Shown: piece by piece, positions 28,534-38,900 of the stretch
How positions within the stretch are numbered: the stretch's first letter is position 1
Layout of the letters: each line of letters opens with the position of its first letter
DNA from: Huiozyma naganishii CBS 8797
Taxonomy: Eukaryota; Ascomycota; Saccharomycetes; Saccharomycetales; Saccharomycetaceae
DNA: 64,000 nt
Assembly: GCF_000348985.1 (NCBI RefSeq)
Contig: NC_035932.1
Coordinates: 434,001 to 498,000, forward strand
Reading direction: 5' to 3'
Notes under the pieces: model-generated
Databases searched by the model: none
Told to the model about the DNA's origin: nothing
Seen by the model: only the letters and a program-made list of their open reading frames with translations
Translations under genes and position numbers: made by a program

Positions 28534-28663
28534 ATGGGATAAGGTCATAAGGATGGGAATTTTGGAAGAATACATGGGTATTAGCCTGGGTTTTATATAC
28601 ATGTTGATATATGGGCGGGAATCCTGAGAGAATGCATATTCATATAAAGATAGAATAGTTTAT

Positions 28664-29890
28664 TTACACATCATCGATCTTCCGCTTCGTCCCAGTGTTC
28701 CCCTCCACAGATTCTTGCTGCGTGGAATCTGTGTCTATCGCAGGGGCCTCAGCAACTGCCTCTTCAACTTCAGTGGTTGTCGCTTTAACTCTAGGCTCAA
28801 CCTCCTTCAATTCTTGCTTTGCTTTAACGAACTCTTCTGAGATATTCACTTCAGATCCACGGTCAAATACCTCCTGCAACACTTTGGTCCAAGAATCCTC
28901 ATGGTTTTCCGTAAAGTCTTCCAACTTAAATACATTGCCCTTCTCCAGGGACCACTTTTGTTGTTGCAGCCTAACCAGTTTCACCATATAGCTCGACGAC
29001 CGTAGTGCTTTCCCGACATCACTCACAAGCGAACGAATATAAGTACCGGAAGAGACCTTCGCTTTGAAATGTAGCAAAGGAGATCTGTATTGATCGCCCA
29101 TGCTCGCGATCTCATCACTTTCCTCTTGCGTTAACGGGATAGGATCTTCAATTTGTGCCACCTCCGTGTCTAAGTTATGCGCTTCACAATACTCTTTAGA
29201 AAAATACAGAGTGTCGTTTAGTAAGTTGGCATTCAGGTTTTTGACAGTGTCTTTACTCTCATAGGTAGTCGGCCTCAGCAGAGGATAATTGTGCGTTTTG
29301 GAGAGGGAATTCTCGAATATGGTCAGATCGTAGATCGTTACCTCTCTGGGTTCAATGGCCCTCGGTAAAGGTTTCCCCTCCCGTGCATACTCGTGTAGTG
29401 GTTTCCCGTTCATTTTCAATGCGGCAAAGATGGGCGGTGTCTGCTTCAAAGAACCCTCGAATTTCTCCTTCAAAGATTGCAATTCCTCCATTTTTAAATG
29501 CCTGGTAGAGGTCTCTGATAAGATCTCGCCTTCTACATCACCGGACGTTGTCGAGACACCAAACAATGCCTCACACTCGTACACTTTTACTGTACCGGAC
29601 AAATAATTAGCCAACTGCTTGGTCCCGGAACCGACCCCAATTATTAAGACACCAGATGCCAACGGATCCAGCGTCCCACCGTGGCCCATCTTAACTTTGG
29701 AAACCTTTCTTAACTTCCTTTTGCTAGGCGTTTTCCCGGTTTGCTCCCTGTACTGTTGCATCCTTTCCGCCGTTAACCTGGCGATCTCTTTGGAGAAAAC
29801 GGAGCTCCCATTAAACAGATGCTGAACTTTCAGCATAAAATGGTTCGACGTGATCCCACTGGGTTTCTCAATTGCAAATATCCCGTTCAT
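28664..29890 (-). CDS. PUS4: tRNA pseudouridine-55 synthase Pus4
   Basis: TruB-family enzyme making pseudouridine 55 in cytosolic and mitochondrial tRNAs (408 aa; 403 in S. cerevisiae). It starts MNGIFAIEKPSGITSNHFM. The catalytic motif HGGTLDPLASGVL has Asp75 as nucleophile. Later blocks are LKQTPPIFAALKMNGKPLHEYAREG and VSSGTYIRSLVSDVG. A 17-codon upstream in-frame extension (ATG at 29941) exists but does not look conserved. The acidic C-terminal tail ends with a KRK basic patch. The promoter has RRPE- and PAC-like boxes. Confidence 0.95.
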   Translation of the reverse strand: MNGIFAIEKPSGITSNHFMLKVQHLFNGSSVFSKEIARLTAERMQQYREQTGKTPSKRKLRKVSKVKMGHGGTLDPLASGVLIIGVGSGTKQLANYLSGTVKVYECEALFGVSTTSGDVEGEILSETSTRHLKMEELQSLKEKFEGSLKQTPPIFAALKMNGKPLHEYAREGKPLPRAIEPREVTIYDLTIFENSLSKTHNYPLLRPTTYESKDTVKNLNANLLNDTLYFSKEYCEAHNLDTEVAQIEDPIPLTQEESDEIASMGDQYRSPLLHFKAKVSSGTYIRSLVSDVGKALRSSSYMVKLVRLQQQKWSLEKGNVFKLEDFTENHEDSWTKVLQEVFDRGSEVNISEEFVKAKQELKEVEPRVKATTTEVEEAVAEAPAIDTDSTQQESVEGNTGTKRKIDDV

Positions 29891-30207
29891 TACCGCTCTC
29901 CCGCTTGATTTGATAGCCTGTAGGACCTCCCTCATCTCCACATCTCTCTCTTCAATCGTCAGGTCATCGCATCTGAATCGAAACTTTTCACCAAAATTTT
30001 TTCACTTCTTAAAGTCGATATTTTCAGTTCGCCCAGAGGGAAACGGTACCCAGATCAGATCCCCTTCTCAGTCCACCGATGTATTATATCTTTCTTCCAC
30101 TCCCCTCCCCTATCTGGACCACTACCGTATATCTATAAAAAATTAATGCTACTGGTGTAATTGCAGGAAGAATCACCCAAAAAACAACAACACTTCCTGT
30201 ACCCGTC
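29891..30207. other. PUS4 promoter / MSB3 3' region
   Basis: 317 bp. Apart from the RRPE/PAC-like boxes listed separately, nothing is recognised. Confidence 0.4.
29964..30004. promoter_or_regulatory. RRPE and near-PAC boxes of PUS4
   Basis: AAAATTTTTTCA (29993-30004) fits RRPE. TCATCGC (29964-29970) is the reverse complement of GCGATGA, a PAC core with the final G changed. They lie 75-115 bp upstream of the PUS4 ATG. Confidence 0.5.
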
Positions 30208-32262
30208 TCACTTATCCCTCTTCTTGCGCATCTGTCTCATTTTCTGTTTGAGCCCGTTATTCCAGTTGCCGTTCGTGAGACTTCTCTTGAACCCGTAATC
30301 CTCCCTCCCAAGCACCGTCCTCAGATCTGTGTCGTCTCGAAGCGTGCCACTCTTACCGTGCTGTTTCCTCAAACTAGGTGACGACGGCGCCGTAGATGGT
30401 ACCACGCCCTTTGACTTTGGTGCGTTGCTCACACTTGTCGCTCGGGTCTGCTCGCCGATCTGCCTTGAATCGCCGCCCCTCACATCCTTATGTTCTACAA
30501 ATTCCTTGTACTTGTTTCTCTGCGTCTGAACGTATTTTCTGCACCTGTCTATTTCTTCCTGGTCCAGGTTGTTAAATGACGCCCTCTTTTTGAATATAGT
30601 CCTGTCAAAAAGATCGTTGACGTCTATGAACGATTTGGGGAACGATTGAATCACTTGAAACATCTCTATATCCGATTCATCCTCTCCGTAAAGGCGGTCG
30701 ACCCTTTCGCCACTACTGGAGTCACCATGCTGATAGAATTTGTTTAGTGGGGAACCGCGGCCCCTATGCTTGTTCATGTTCAGTTTATGCTCGCTCAGTT
30801 TCAGTATCCCCAACGAGATCTTGAACAGGAAATGCGACCCCTCGTAGAACATGCAATCCCATATCCTCAGCGTGGTTTCAATGGGGACCACGCCTATGAA
30901 ACAGCTCATGAACCAACTTGCTGTGCACAATGTGATCGGGGGTAGTCTGTACAAAAATTCATTCTTAACGGGGCGTTTGCCCCTCGTGGATAGCACTGTT
31001 TGTTCGCATGTGGGCTTTATTTGGGCCCACAGCTCTGGTATGTACTCCTTAACGCAGAGAAGCAAAACACCTTGGTCAACGTTTACACCTTCTAAGTTAA
31101 CATTGTGGACACCCGGCAAGTAACGCGACGTTATGATCACCAACATCCAAAACACTTTTTCCTCCCTGAGGAACAGGAGGAGCAAACCGGCAAGGAAGTT
31201 CATAGATTGACAGTATCCAATCTTCGGGTTGTAGATGGAAAACCCCACAAGGATTCTTCTCAAAGAGGTTATCATTTCGGGCTCCTCTCCAGAGCTCGTA
31301 TCATTTTTCTGGAAGTGCACATTATCCGGGAAAGTTCTATTCAGGTCTCTTTCGATAATCTCCATATCTGACAGAACTTTGCTGTACTTCTCCGCCTTGT
31401 GTCCTCGCTGGATCTTTTCCACTTTCTTGACGAGCTTATCGTATACACCAATATTCGCATCCAAAGTTTCCTGTCCCCCGGCAAAATACCACCAAGCGGT
31501 GCCTCTCCACTCTGCAGGTATACCCTTCCTCACATACCTCTTCAATTTCTCATTCTTTGGCGGGAACACAAGAGGAACACTACTACCATCCGTGGAAATT
31601 CTGTGCTTCTGCATGAGTTGCCTCCACTTGAATCTCCTTCGTGAGCAGCACTCGGAATACTCTTGAGACCATCTATTATACACCTCGGTATCTGCATAAT
31701 TGGATTGCTTCTTGAAACCGTATTCATCATATTGATCTTCGAGGGAAATTTCTCTACTTCCGGACACCTTAGAACTTTCATTGACATGCGGCGTCTCCTT
31801 CGGTCGATTTTGATCAATTGAATTGTCATCACCATCATCATCCTCATCATCACGATGATTGTCTGAATCAGCATCATCCGGATCAACCTCGGGCGTCGTA
31901 GACAGCAAGTTCAGCTCATGCCCCAAAAGGTTTATTTCACTTCCAATGCTTCCGCTACTGCCTTCCTTGCCCCCTGGGAGATTCACGTCATCGTCATCGA
32001 TGTTGTCGTTGTACAAGTCCAAAACGCTCAAATTCGAGCTGCTATTATCCCTCGATTCCAAGTGGTCCTTGCCAATCTGCAAATTGGAGAGCACTGCACT
32101 GTTTCTGGCGTCACTTAGCTCGAGAGTCAGCGCGCTGAGCAATCGTGGGTCACTAATATGATCGCACTCCACCTTCTTCGAACGGGGGTCCGAGCCCGCG
32201 AAATTCGGCACAGACGGTGACTTGATCATCGCAAGCCTATTCGTAAAGCTTTGCGGGGCCAT
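30208..32262 (-). CDS. MSB3: Rab GTPase-activating protein Msb3/Msb4
   Basis: TBC-domain Rab GAP acting on Sec4 and other Ypt GTPases at polarised growth sites and endosomes (684 aa from ATG 32262; S. cerevisiae Msb3 is 633). The N-terminal 240 residues are Ser/Asp-rich with an acidic run at 128-150. The TBC domain starts at GIPAEWRGTAWWYFAGG (247-263). Both catalytic fingers are intact: Arg309 in IERDLNRTF and Gln352 in YCQSMNFLAG. The tail is basic (KQKMRQMRKKRDK). MSB3 rather than MSB4 follows from neighbours PUS4 and RIM21; a single pro-orthologue is also possible. Confidence 0.88.
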   Translation of the reverse strand: MAPQSFTNRLAMIKSPSVPNFAGSDPRSKKVECDHISDPRLLSALTLELSDARNSAVLSNLQIGKDHLESRDNSSSNLSVLDLYNDNIDDDDVNLPGGKEGSSGSIGSEINLLGHELNLLSTTPEVDPDDADSDNHRDDEDDDGDDNSIDQNRPKETPHVNESSKVSGSREISLEDQYDEYGFKKQSNYADTEVYNRWSQEYSECCSRRRFKWRQLMQKHRISTDGSSVPLVFPPKNEKLKRYVRKGIPAEWRGTAWWYFAGGQETLDANIGVYDKLVKKVEKIQRGHKAEKYSKVLSDMEIIERDLNRTFPDNVHFQKNDTSSGEEPEMITSLRRILVGFSIYNPKIGYCQSMNFLAGLLLLFLREEKVFWMLVIITSRYLPGVHNVNLEGVNVDQGVLLLCVKEYIPELWAQIKPTCEQTVLSTRGKRPVKNEFLYRLPPITLCTASWFMSCFIGVVPIETTLRIWDCMFYEGSHFLFKISLGILKLSEHKLNMNKHRGRGSPLNKFYQHGDSSSGERVDRLYGEDESDIEMFQVIQSFPKSFIDVNDLFDRTIFKKRASFNNLDQEEIDRCRKYVQTQRNKYKEFVEHKDVRGGDSRQIGEQTRATSVSNAPKSKGVVPSTAPSSPSLRKQHGKSGTLRDDTDLRTVLGREDYGFKRSLTNGNWNNGLKQKMRQMRKKRDK

Positions 32263-32519
32263 GATCAGCTCCGTGCTCCCTGCAGACACTCTCCAGAACA
32301 CTATATGGCCTCTCGTCTGGAACTGAACTGTCGCGACGACCTGCAACCCCGAGGTGATCTCAACTTTGAAGCTTTTTAAAATGATATATCGAATGGTCGA
32401 CTACCACTACTACTAAGGAGATTGTCACTGGCAGAGGGAAAAGCAGCAGGACTAAGTGGTAAGTATCAGAGTAACTGGTACAATTTGCTGAATGCGAGAC
32501 TAGTGCCTGCTGCGTTCGA

Positions 32520-34127
32520 ATGGATGGCAATATCTGGAGATATTCCCCGGACTCAGACCAGGTGTACCGCAGCTGCGAGATGAACGAGCTTGGCAGCGGG
32601 ATCCTGCTGAGTCGGGATCTACCAGTACCGCTGTTGTATGCGGACAATATTAGGTTCAGAAGCTACTGTTATGAGAACCACCCAGTGTACATGGCGTGCA
32701 ATTTTGTCGCATTTCCTGCGCATTACCTCCCGGTGATCACGAAGGACTGGGACCCGCAGAAGTTGAATAAGGACCGGCTTGGTGGGTCGTTTTCCTCCGG
32801 GATCTACGCCGTTCTGATGTCCTTCAGTGCGAATTTTGTGATAACGTTGTGTCTTACCGTGCTGACGTTTATCATTACGAGGGATAGACCTCACGTATAT
32901 GCCTCACGGTCGCTCAAACTGGGCTCTCTGCTCGCGAGCATCAACCTGACAATTGCACTGGGGAGATTGCTGCAGTTATTGAGCGATCAGCATAACAAGC
33001 ATGGCGCCGCCGTGTCCAAGGCCATCATCAAGTTCTTCTCTCAAGACGCCACCTTCACCACGCTAGATTTCCTCACAACTTTGACATTGCAACTCTGTCA
33101 GGTATTCATCATTATGAGAACGTTTGAGAGGAATCAGGAGAAGAAGCTGATCCTATTCTGCGGCGTGTTCCTCAGTTTTGCGACAAATATACTGTGGGTT
33201 ATCCCGCAGTACAGGACTGTTGCAGGACACTCAATCACTTGGGATACACTACCCCCATTCATCTATCTGTTTCGGATAGCGTTGGCAGCGTCGTATGCCG
33301 TATTGGTGCTCTCGTACATTATCCAGAAGAGAAGACTATGGTGCAAGACTCTACAGATGGCCTTTCTCACATTGTTGACTGTCCTGGCGGTGCTGCTTCT
33401 TCCAGGGTTCTTTATTGCAGATGTTGCGAATGTGTGGATAGCAGAATTGGGTGAACTGTTCACGACCACCTGTTACGTCGGCTCAACGTTCCTGGTGTGG
33501 GAATGGCTTGAGCGGCTCAACGCCATAGAGAGAACTGTTCAGGCACAATCAATCCTTGGGAGACCCATCTATGAGGACGAGCAGCGAGATTACATGTTTG
33601 CCCAATACGCTTTGAAAATCCAGGATGCGATTCAGCGAGACGAAGTGGTGTCAAGTGATGACGACGAGAACTCTCATCCGCATTCGAGCTCTCATGGTGA
33701 CATAGAATTACACGACATGCTAAGTAGCACTTCCAGAGAAACTAGATCCTCTATGGATAGGATAAGTGTGAACCAAATCAACTTCAACGCCAAACAGAGC
33801 CATAAAAACATCATGGTGCAGAAGCTCACCAACGCGTTCGATAGATTTACCTATTTCACAGATCAAGTTGTCTTGAAGAAGCTTGGTACAAGGTCACTGA
33901 GCAGCAACTCGAATACGGAACAATCGGAGAATAAACGTGCGAAAATGGTGAGCAGGAGAATTGGACTTGATAATCCAGACAAGACATTTGTGTACAATAC
34001 AAAAGACGTTGTATTTGCATCTGACGAGGAACTCCCAGAGGACAACGAGGTACTCAAGGAAGTGGGATCACAGGGAACTCACAGGGATCATGAATTAGAA
34101 GACGGGTCAGACCTATCAATGGTTTAA
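32520..34127 (+). CDS. RIM21: pH-sensing membrane protein Rim21
   Basis: Plasma-membrane sensor of external alkaline pH and lipid asymmetry in the Rim101 pathway, PalH family (535 aa; 533 in S. cerevisiae). An N-terminal exoplasmic region with Cys residues (RSCEM, YCYENHPVYMACNF) is followed by seven hydrophobic helices between about residues 95 and 330. The long cytosolic tail (330-535) is acidic and Ser-rich, as in PalH/Rim21, where it binds Rim8. Position between MSB3 and MRX6 agrees with YNL294C. Confidence 0.9.
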   Translation: MDGNIWRYSPDSDQVYRSCEMNELGSGILLSRDLPVPLLYADNIRFRSYCYENHPVYMACNFVAFPAHYLPVITKDWDPQKLNKDRLGGSFSSGIYAVLMSFSANFVITLCLTVLTFIITRDRPHVYASRSLKLGSLLASINLTIALGRLLQLLSDQHNKHGAAVSKAIIKFFSQDATFTTLDFLTTLTLQLCQVFIIMRTFERNQEKKLILFCGVFLSFATNILWVIPQYRTVAGHSITWDTLPPFIYLFRIALAASYAVLVLSYIIQKRRLWCKTLQMAFLTLLTVLAVLLLPGFFIADVANVWIAELGELFTTTCYVGSTFLVWEWLERLNAIERTVQAQSILGRPIYEDEQRDYMFAQYALKIQDAIQRDEVVSSDDDENSHPHSSSHGDIELHDMLSSTSRETRSSMDRISVNQINFNAKQSHKNIMVQKLTNAFDRFTYFTDQVVLKKLGTRSLSSNSNTEQSENKRAKMVSRRIGLDNPDKTFVYNTKDVVFASDEELPEDNEVLKEVGSQGTHRDHELEDGSDLSMV

Positions 34128-34251
34128 TTTCAGGGTCCTTTTTCTCATTAAGGTTTGTTATATAAAGACGAAGAATATGAATATTTGTTAAGAGTTCTAT
34201 GTATATGAGCTGAGGTGACACGGGCAAGGAGTGGGGACCTCGAAGATGTGG

Positions 34252-35727
34252 TCAATTGTAGTATTCCCACTCCCTAAACGCTTGGGTAGTGTCCTTCCAG
34301 TATATGTTAACCGGATGACTCATGCACCTGCTCCCATTTCTGGAAACTACTTGATCCCTAGAGATACTAAACACGTAGTCCTTGTCCCTTTTGTGGCGGC
34401 CAAAAGTAGCGCGTCTTTTCCTTTGATTCAGCCAGTACATCTTTTTGAAGCCTGGGACTGGACCTGGGTGGATTAGGCACTCGGTGGATCTCATGATATC
34501 TACAAAAACCAGAGATGGGATATGCTCTGCAAGTGAGTTCACTCTCTTTGTCAACAGCTGGCCTGTTTCCCCTTCAAAAGTGACTTTCTCTTGGTCCGCC
34601 TTCAAGTTTGCAAAGATTGTCGAGATCAATGGTGACGTGTGGAAATCTATTTTGTTTCTAAGAAACCGTTTAAACAGCCGCTTTGATACGATCGACGTTT
34701 GAAAGTAGATGTAGATGGGCAGAAATGATTCTCTGGACTCGTTCTGGACCGTGAGCCCCGACATTTCCTCAAACTTCAGCGAGAAGTGTCTGTTCAATTT
34801 CTTGATGACGTTTCTAAGCGCTATCTGGTCGTCTCTGATGAATTTGTAGTTGAATGCCAGCTTCTGTAGTGCGATCTGATAGTTTTTCACAGTGGTAAGC
34901 CTCTTTTGTCTTTCCAGCACGGTCAAATTCTGTTTGCTCAGCTCGTTGTGGTGATGCTGCCTGTATTTTTTGGTGTGTTTAACGTTGAATAGGTCCACCA
35001 GCTCGGACTCGTCGTTGATCTTCGTATTATGCACCTTCATGACAATGAGCTGTGGTTTTTCCGCCGCGGGGAGTCCGCCCAGCTTCTCCGAATCCACCTT
35101 GAACGGTCTCAGTCTGTGAACGATATCCTTGGACAGTTTCCCAAATGCGTTATCCTTGTACAGTAGGCCGCTGATCGACGCATCCCAGGGAATCACTGGC
35201 TTCCCCTCGGACTCAAAAGAATCCATGCGGTGTTCCGTGTATCCGTTAAAGTCACCAGAACCCGACGGCAGTGACGAGTTCCCCAAGAACAGAGGTCTAT
35301 AGCCAGCGAAGAGTCCCTCTGTGTGTATTGTGTCTGCACCGATATGATCCGTGGGCTGCACTCTTGGCACTATCACGGAGCGCACGGAACTCCCTCCCAA
35401 TGTGGCCAGACTGGGCAACTTCCCAGGCGACTGCCCAGACGCCTGTCCGCCGATTTCACGAGTCCTGTCCGACCTGTCCGCACGAGGCCTCGCCGGGGGC
35501 GCACGGACCGAACAGTTCGCAGAGCCTTTCGCAGCAGTATCGGTCCCAGCACCACTACTACTACTATTACCACTACTATCACTAGTCCCACCTCCAGAAC
35601 CGTCCGTCTTCGTGACGCCGCCCCCAGCATTCTTCGTCCTGCTTGAGGAGAAAAGCCTCCTAGTCTCTGCAACGGTCACCTTTCGCGGAACTACAGCATA
35701 CCGCCCAATACGAGCAATACACAACAT
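34252..35727 (-). CDS. MRX6: Mitochondrial Pet20-domain protein Mrx6
   Basis: Mitochondrial protein that, with Pet20 and the Lon protease Pim1, limits mtDNA copy number in S. cerevisiae (524 aa there; 491 here from ATG 35727). The first 30 residues look like a presequence (MLCIARIGRYAVVPRK...RRLFSSS). A low-complexity Gly/Ser/Thr stretch follows to about residue 80. The C-terminal Pet20 domain is clear: GFKKMYWLNQRKRRATFGRHKR, then VSRNGSRCMSHPVNIYW, ending REWEYYN. The open frame extends 15 codons upstream but without an ATG. Confidence 0.85.
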   Translation of the reverse strand: MLCIARIGRYAVVPRKVTVAETRRLFSSSRTKNAGGGVTKTDGSGGGTSDSSGNSSSSGAGTDTAAKGSANCSVRAPPARPRADRSDRTREIGGQASGQSPGKLPSLATLGGSSVRSVIVPRVQPTDHIGADTIHTEGLFAGYRPLFLGNSSLPSGSGDFNGYTEHRMDSFESEGKPVIPWDASISGLLYKDNAFGKLSKDIVHRLRPFKVDSEKLGGLPAAEKPQLIVMKVHNTKINDESELVDLFNVKHTKKYRQHHHNELSKQNLTVLERQKRLTTVKNYQIALQKLAFNYKFIRDDQIALRNVIKKLNRHFSLKFEEMSGLTVQNESRESFLPIYIYFQTSIVSKRLFKRFLRNKIDFHTSPLISTIFANLKADQEKVTFEGETGQLLTKRVNSLAEHIPSLVFVDIMRSTECLIHPGPVPGFKKMYWLNQRKRRATFGRHKRDKDYVFSISRDQVVSRNGSRCMSHPVNIYWKDTTQAFREWEYYN

Positions 35728-35922
35728 CCCAAACACACACGTACAGTAGATCAAACACACTCTACCAGTCACTGTTCTCTTTCTGTCTCTCTGTACCTTA
35801 CTCGTCTTCGAGTCCTTTTAAAACGTAATCGAATATTGAATTCAAGTGACACAACAAACCTTTAAACGTTTCCGAGGTTCTAGGAGAGTACACGGTAGAC
35901 GCTCAACTAGGATATCGATACT

Positions 35923-38900
35923 ATGAGTTCTGCATCTGCTACATCTGCTGTTGCTGCTTCTGGCGGGTCGCAGTTTGGTATACTGCACAAACGGTTGGAT
36001 GCTGACTTACACAGCCTGCTTTCCGAGTCAAAGAGGAAGAGCAGCGAGGTGAGACACGCTTGTGAGAAGTCACTGAAGATCCTCAGGACCGTGCAGAGCT
36101 CTGATGACCTGCTCAGACACCCTGACTTTGTCGTTCCGCTCGTGCTTGCTTGTGCGTCGCGCAATGCCAAATTGACCACCATCTCAGTGCAATGCCTTCA
36201 GGGGCTCGCTTCGCTCAATTGCATCCCGCGTGAGCGACTCTCGGAGGTATTAGACGCGTTTATAGAGGCTACACACCTTGCGATCGAGATTCAGCTGAAG
36301 ATCTTGCAGATTGTGCCCATCTTCTTCAAGACGTATGCACAGTACCTGTACGGGGGGTTGCTTGCCAAACTCGTGCTCTGCTGTACGAACCTGTTCCACC
36401 TGCCGACCAAATCATCGATAGTGACGAGCACCGCCAGTGCCGCACTGCAACAACTGGTCGACGAAATCTTTGAGAGGTTGTCCTACCAATGGGACGGGAA
36501 AACTGCAGACGACATGGAACAACTGGGCGAAACATTCGATGTCATGGTCAGCAACAACGACACGATCAAAGTGAACACTTTCAGAAACGACGCAAACCAA
36601 CTGTTCGATAATCTCATCTCTGCTATGGACACGAAAAGGGCAGCGGCCACCCAGGATGCAACAGAGTCTGCACCACATGTACCGAGAATCCTGGAAGTCA
36701 AGGAGATCTCGCTCGACTACGGATTGGAAGTACTAGAATCACTCTTGAAGAACAACAGGAGGGCGTTCCTGCACTACCCTGATCTGCAATTCCTGCTGAG
36801 GATCAAGGCGATACCGCTGCTGCTCAGGTGCATATCAACCCCGAAGAGCTTCTCACTAACAGTCAGAGCTTACCGTTGTATCCAGCTGTTGCTTAATAAA
36901 GAGTACCTCGAGCCAATGAGCCTTGAAATCGAGGTCATTTTGTCACTTCTAATACACGGGATCTCGGTAGGATCAAACGTCCCACAGTGGCAGAGGATCC
37001 TCTCTCTTGAAGTGTTCAACGAAGTCTCTCAAGACTTCAACATGATCAAGTCCATATACATCATGTACGACAATTCGGAAGAGAAGAAGCAGGTCGTCAC
37101 AGCTCTTCTTGAGGAGTGCATAAACGTACTGCAATCCCCGGAAGTCTTACCTGCTCTCGCACGTTCAAAGGTGATCGAAAAACTGGAGATGCCGTTGATC
37201 TCAAACGAAACGGCCGTCGCCCGCACAAAATTCATGTTCTTGCTGGACAAAAACCACCCACCACCTGTCAACGTCTCGTACCTTATTTGGCTCATCTTGT
37301 CCCTTTCTAACAGTTGGTCAGAGTCATTGAGTAACATCGCAATGGATGCCTCCAGTGATATGAATGAGAACAATAATGAAGAGATAGATCTGCGAAATTC
37401 AGAAGTCATGGGTTTCTACAACGGAGTCTTCGCTAACCTGTTCCATATCAACGAGACATTTCTCTATTCGACCGCTTTAGACACACAAATATTCCATACC
37501 CTGGTTCGCTCTTTCCAAAAGCTGGGCCATGGAGCTGGATTGTTGCACTTAAACGACAAATTGGACCAATGCCTGAGGGTATTCTCTATAGCGATCGTCA
37601 ATAATACGACAAAAAGTGAGAGCACCCAAATAGAAGAAAACAAGAGACTTTCCACCTCGGACAAGTCTGGCGTGCTGAGTTCAATAGGTGGGTCTTTGAT
37701 CGGTCTGAACGAAGTTAACGCGACGAATGCTACTACTAAGAAACCATCAGAGAAGAAGTCTATGCACCCAAGAGTGCTAAACTCAAAACACCTGAGCTTA
37801 TTTCGTGCAATGGTTTCGTTATCCGTTTCACTGGGTGCTGTTTTCTCTCCCGTCAACTGGAATCATATATTTATCACCTGGCAATGGGTTTCGTACTACA
37901 TATACGGACCCTCTACGGATTTCATGGAAAGTTACTACTCTCAAGATATACCGGCACAGCCTAACTTATCCAGGAACGAGATAAACACAGTGGAAACAGG
38001 CATTCTGAAGTTGCTAGAAACGACACCGCTCTACTCTCAGCCCGCATTCGGAACTCTAATAACCAGTTTAATTGAAAGTTCCAACGCGACATTATTCGAC
38101 GATTTCAGCTATCACCCAATAGATTCGAACCTTGAAGATGCAGAGACTGAGCAACAGGTTGAAAGGGAGATAAAGCTGAACTATTGCATCTACAACAAGT
38201 CTTTCTACATTACGCAGCTCAGCGAACTTTCGACATTTAATTACTCAAGATTTTGGAACGGGAACGGTAAAGACCCATGGTGGCATATTATGGACTACTT
38301 TGTCAACTTGCTTGGCACGAGGCGTATTTCAAGCACAACACTGAGATTATACATTGCCCGTATCTTCAACAGCATAATCAAAACAATATCAGACGAGGTT
38401 GGTAGTATTGATGATATTGATGATAGAACGAAGAAATTTAATATGATGGAAAACCTAATCATTGGTGCAATGTTAAAGGCGATCGAGGAGATGTCTAACT
38501 TGAAAATTGAAAAGAGTGATATTTACGAGGGAGTTGTTAACACCGAATCAGAGATTTTGCTGGAAATATTATCGACTTTGAAGAGTATACTGAATGAGTT
38601 TGGGGATTTGCTGACGCAGTCGTGGTTGACTGTTTTCAAAATCATCAACTCCCCATTTGAGCTATTAAATGGGTCGGTCGACTCTTTAAATGTTAAAGAA
38701 ACTGAAGATTCTTCGCTGCTCAATGCAATTGTACAAAAGAGAACCGAAATGGTCCAAGTCTCCTACGAAGTCTTTAAGCTCGTATCTGACGATTTTCTGC
38801 AGACACTGCCCTTAGAGGTTATAAGATATGTTATAGAAACGCTTGTGCATTACGTCAACCAGGATAAAAATCTGAATATATCCTTTTCCTCCATAAGTCA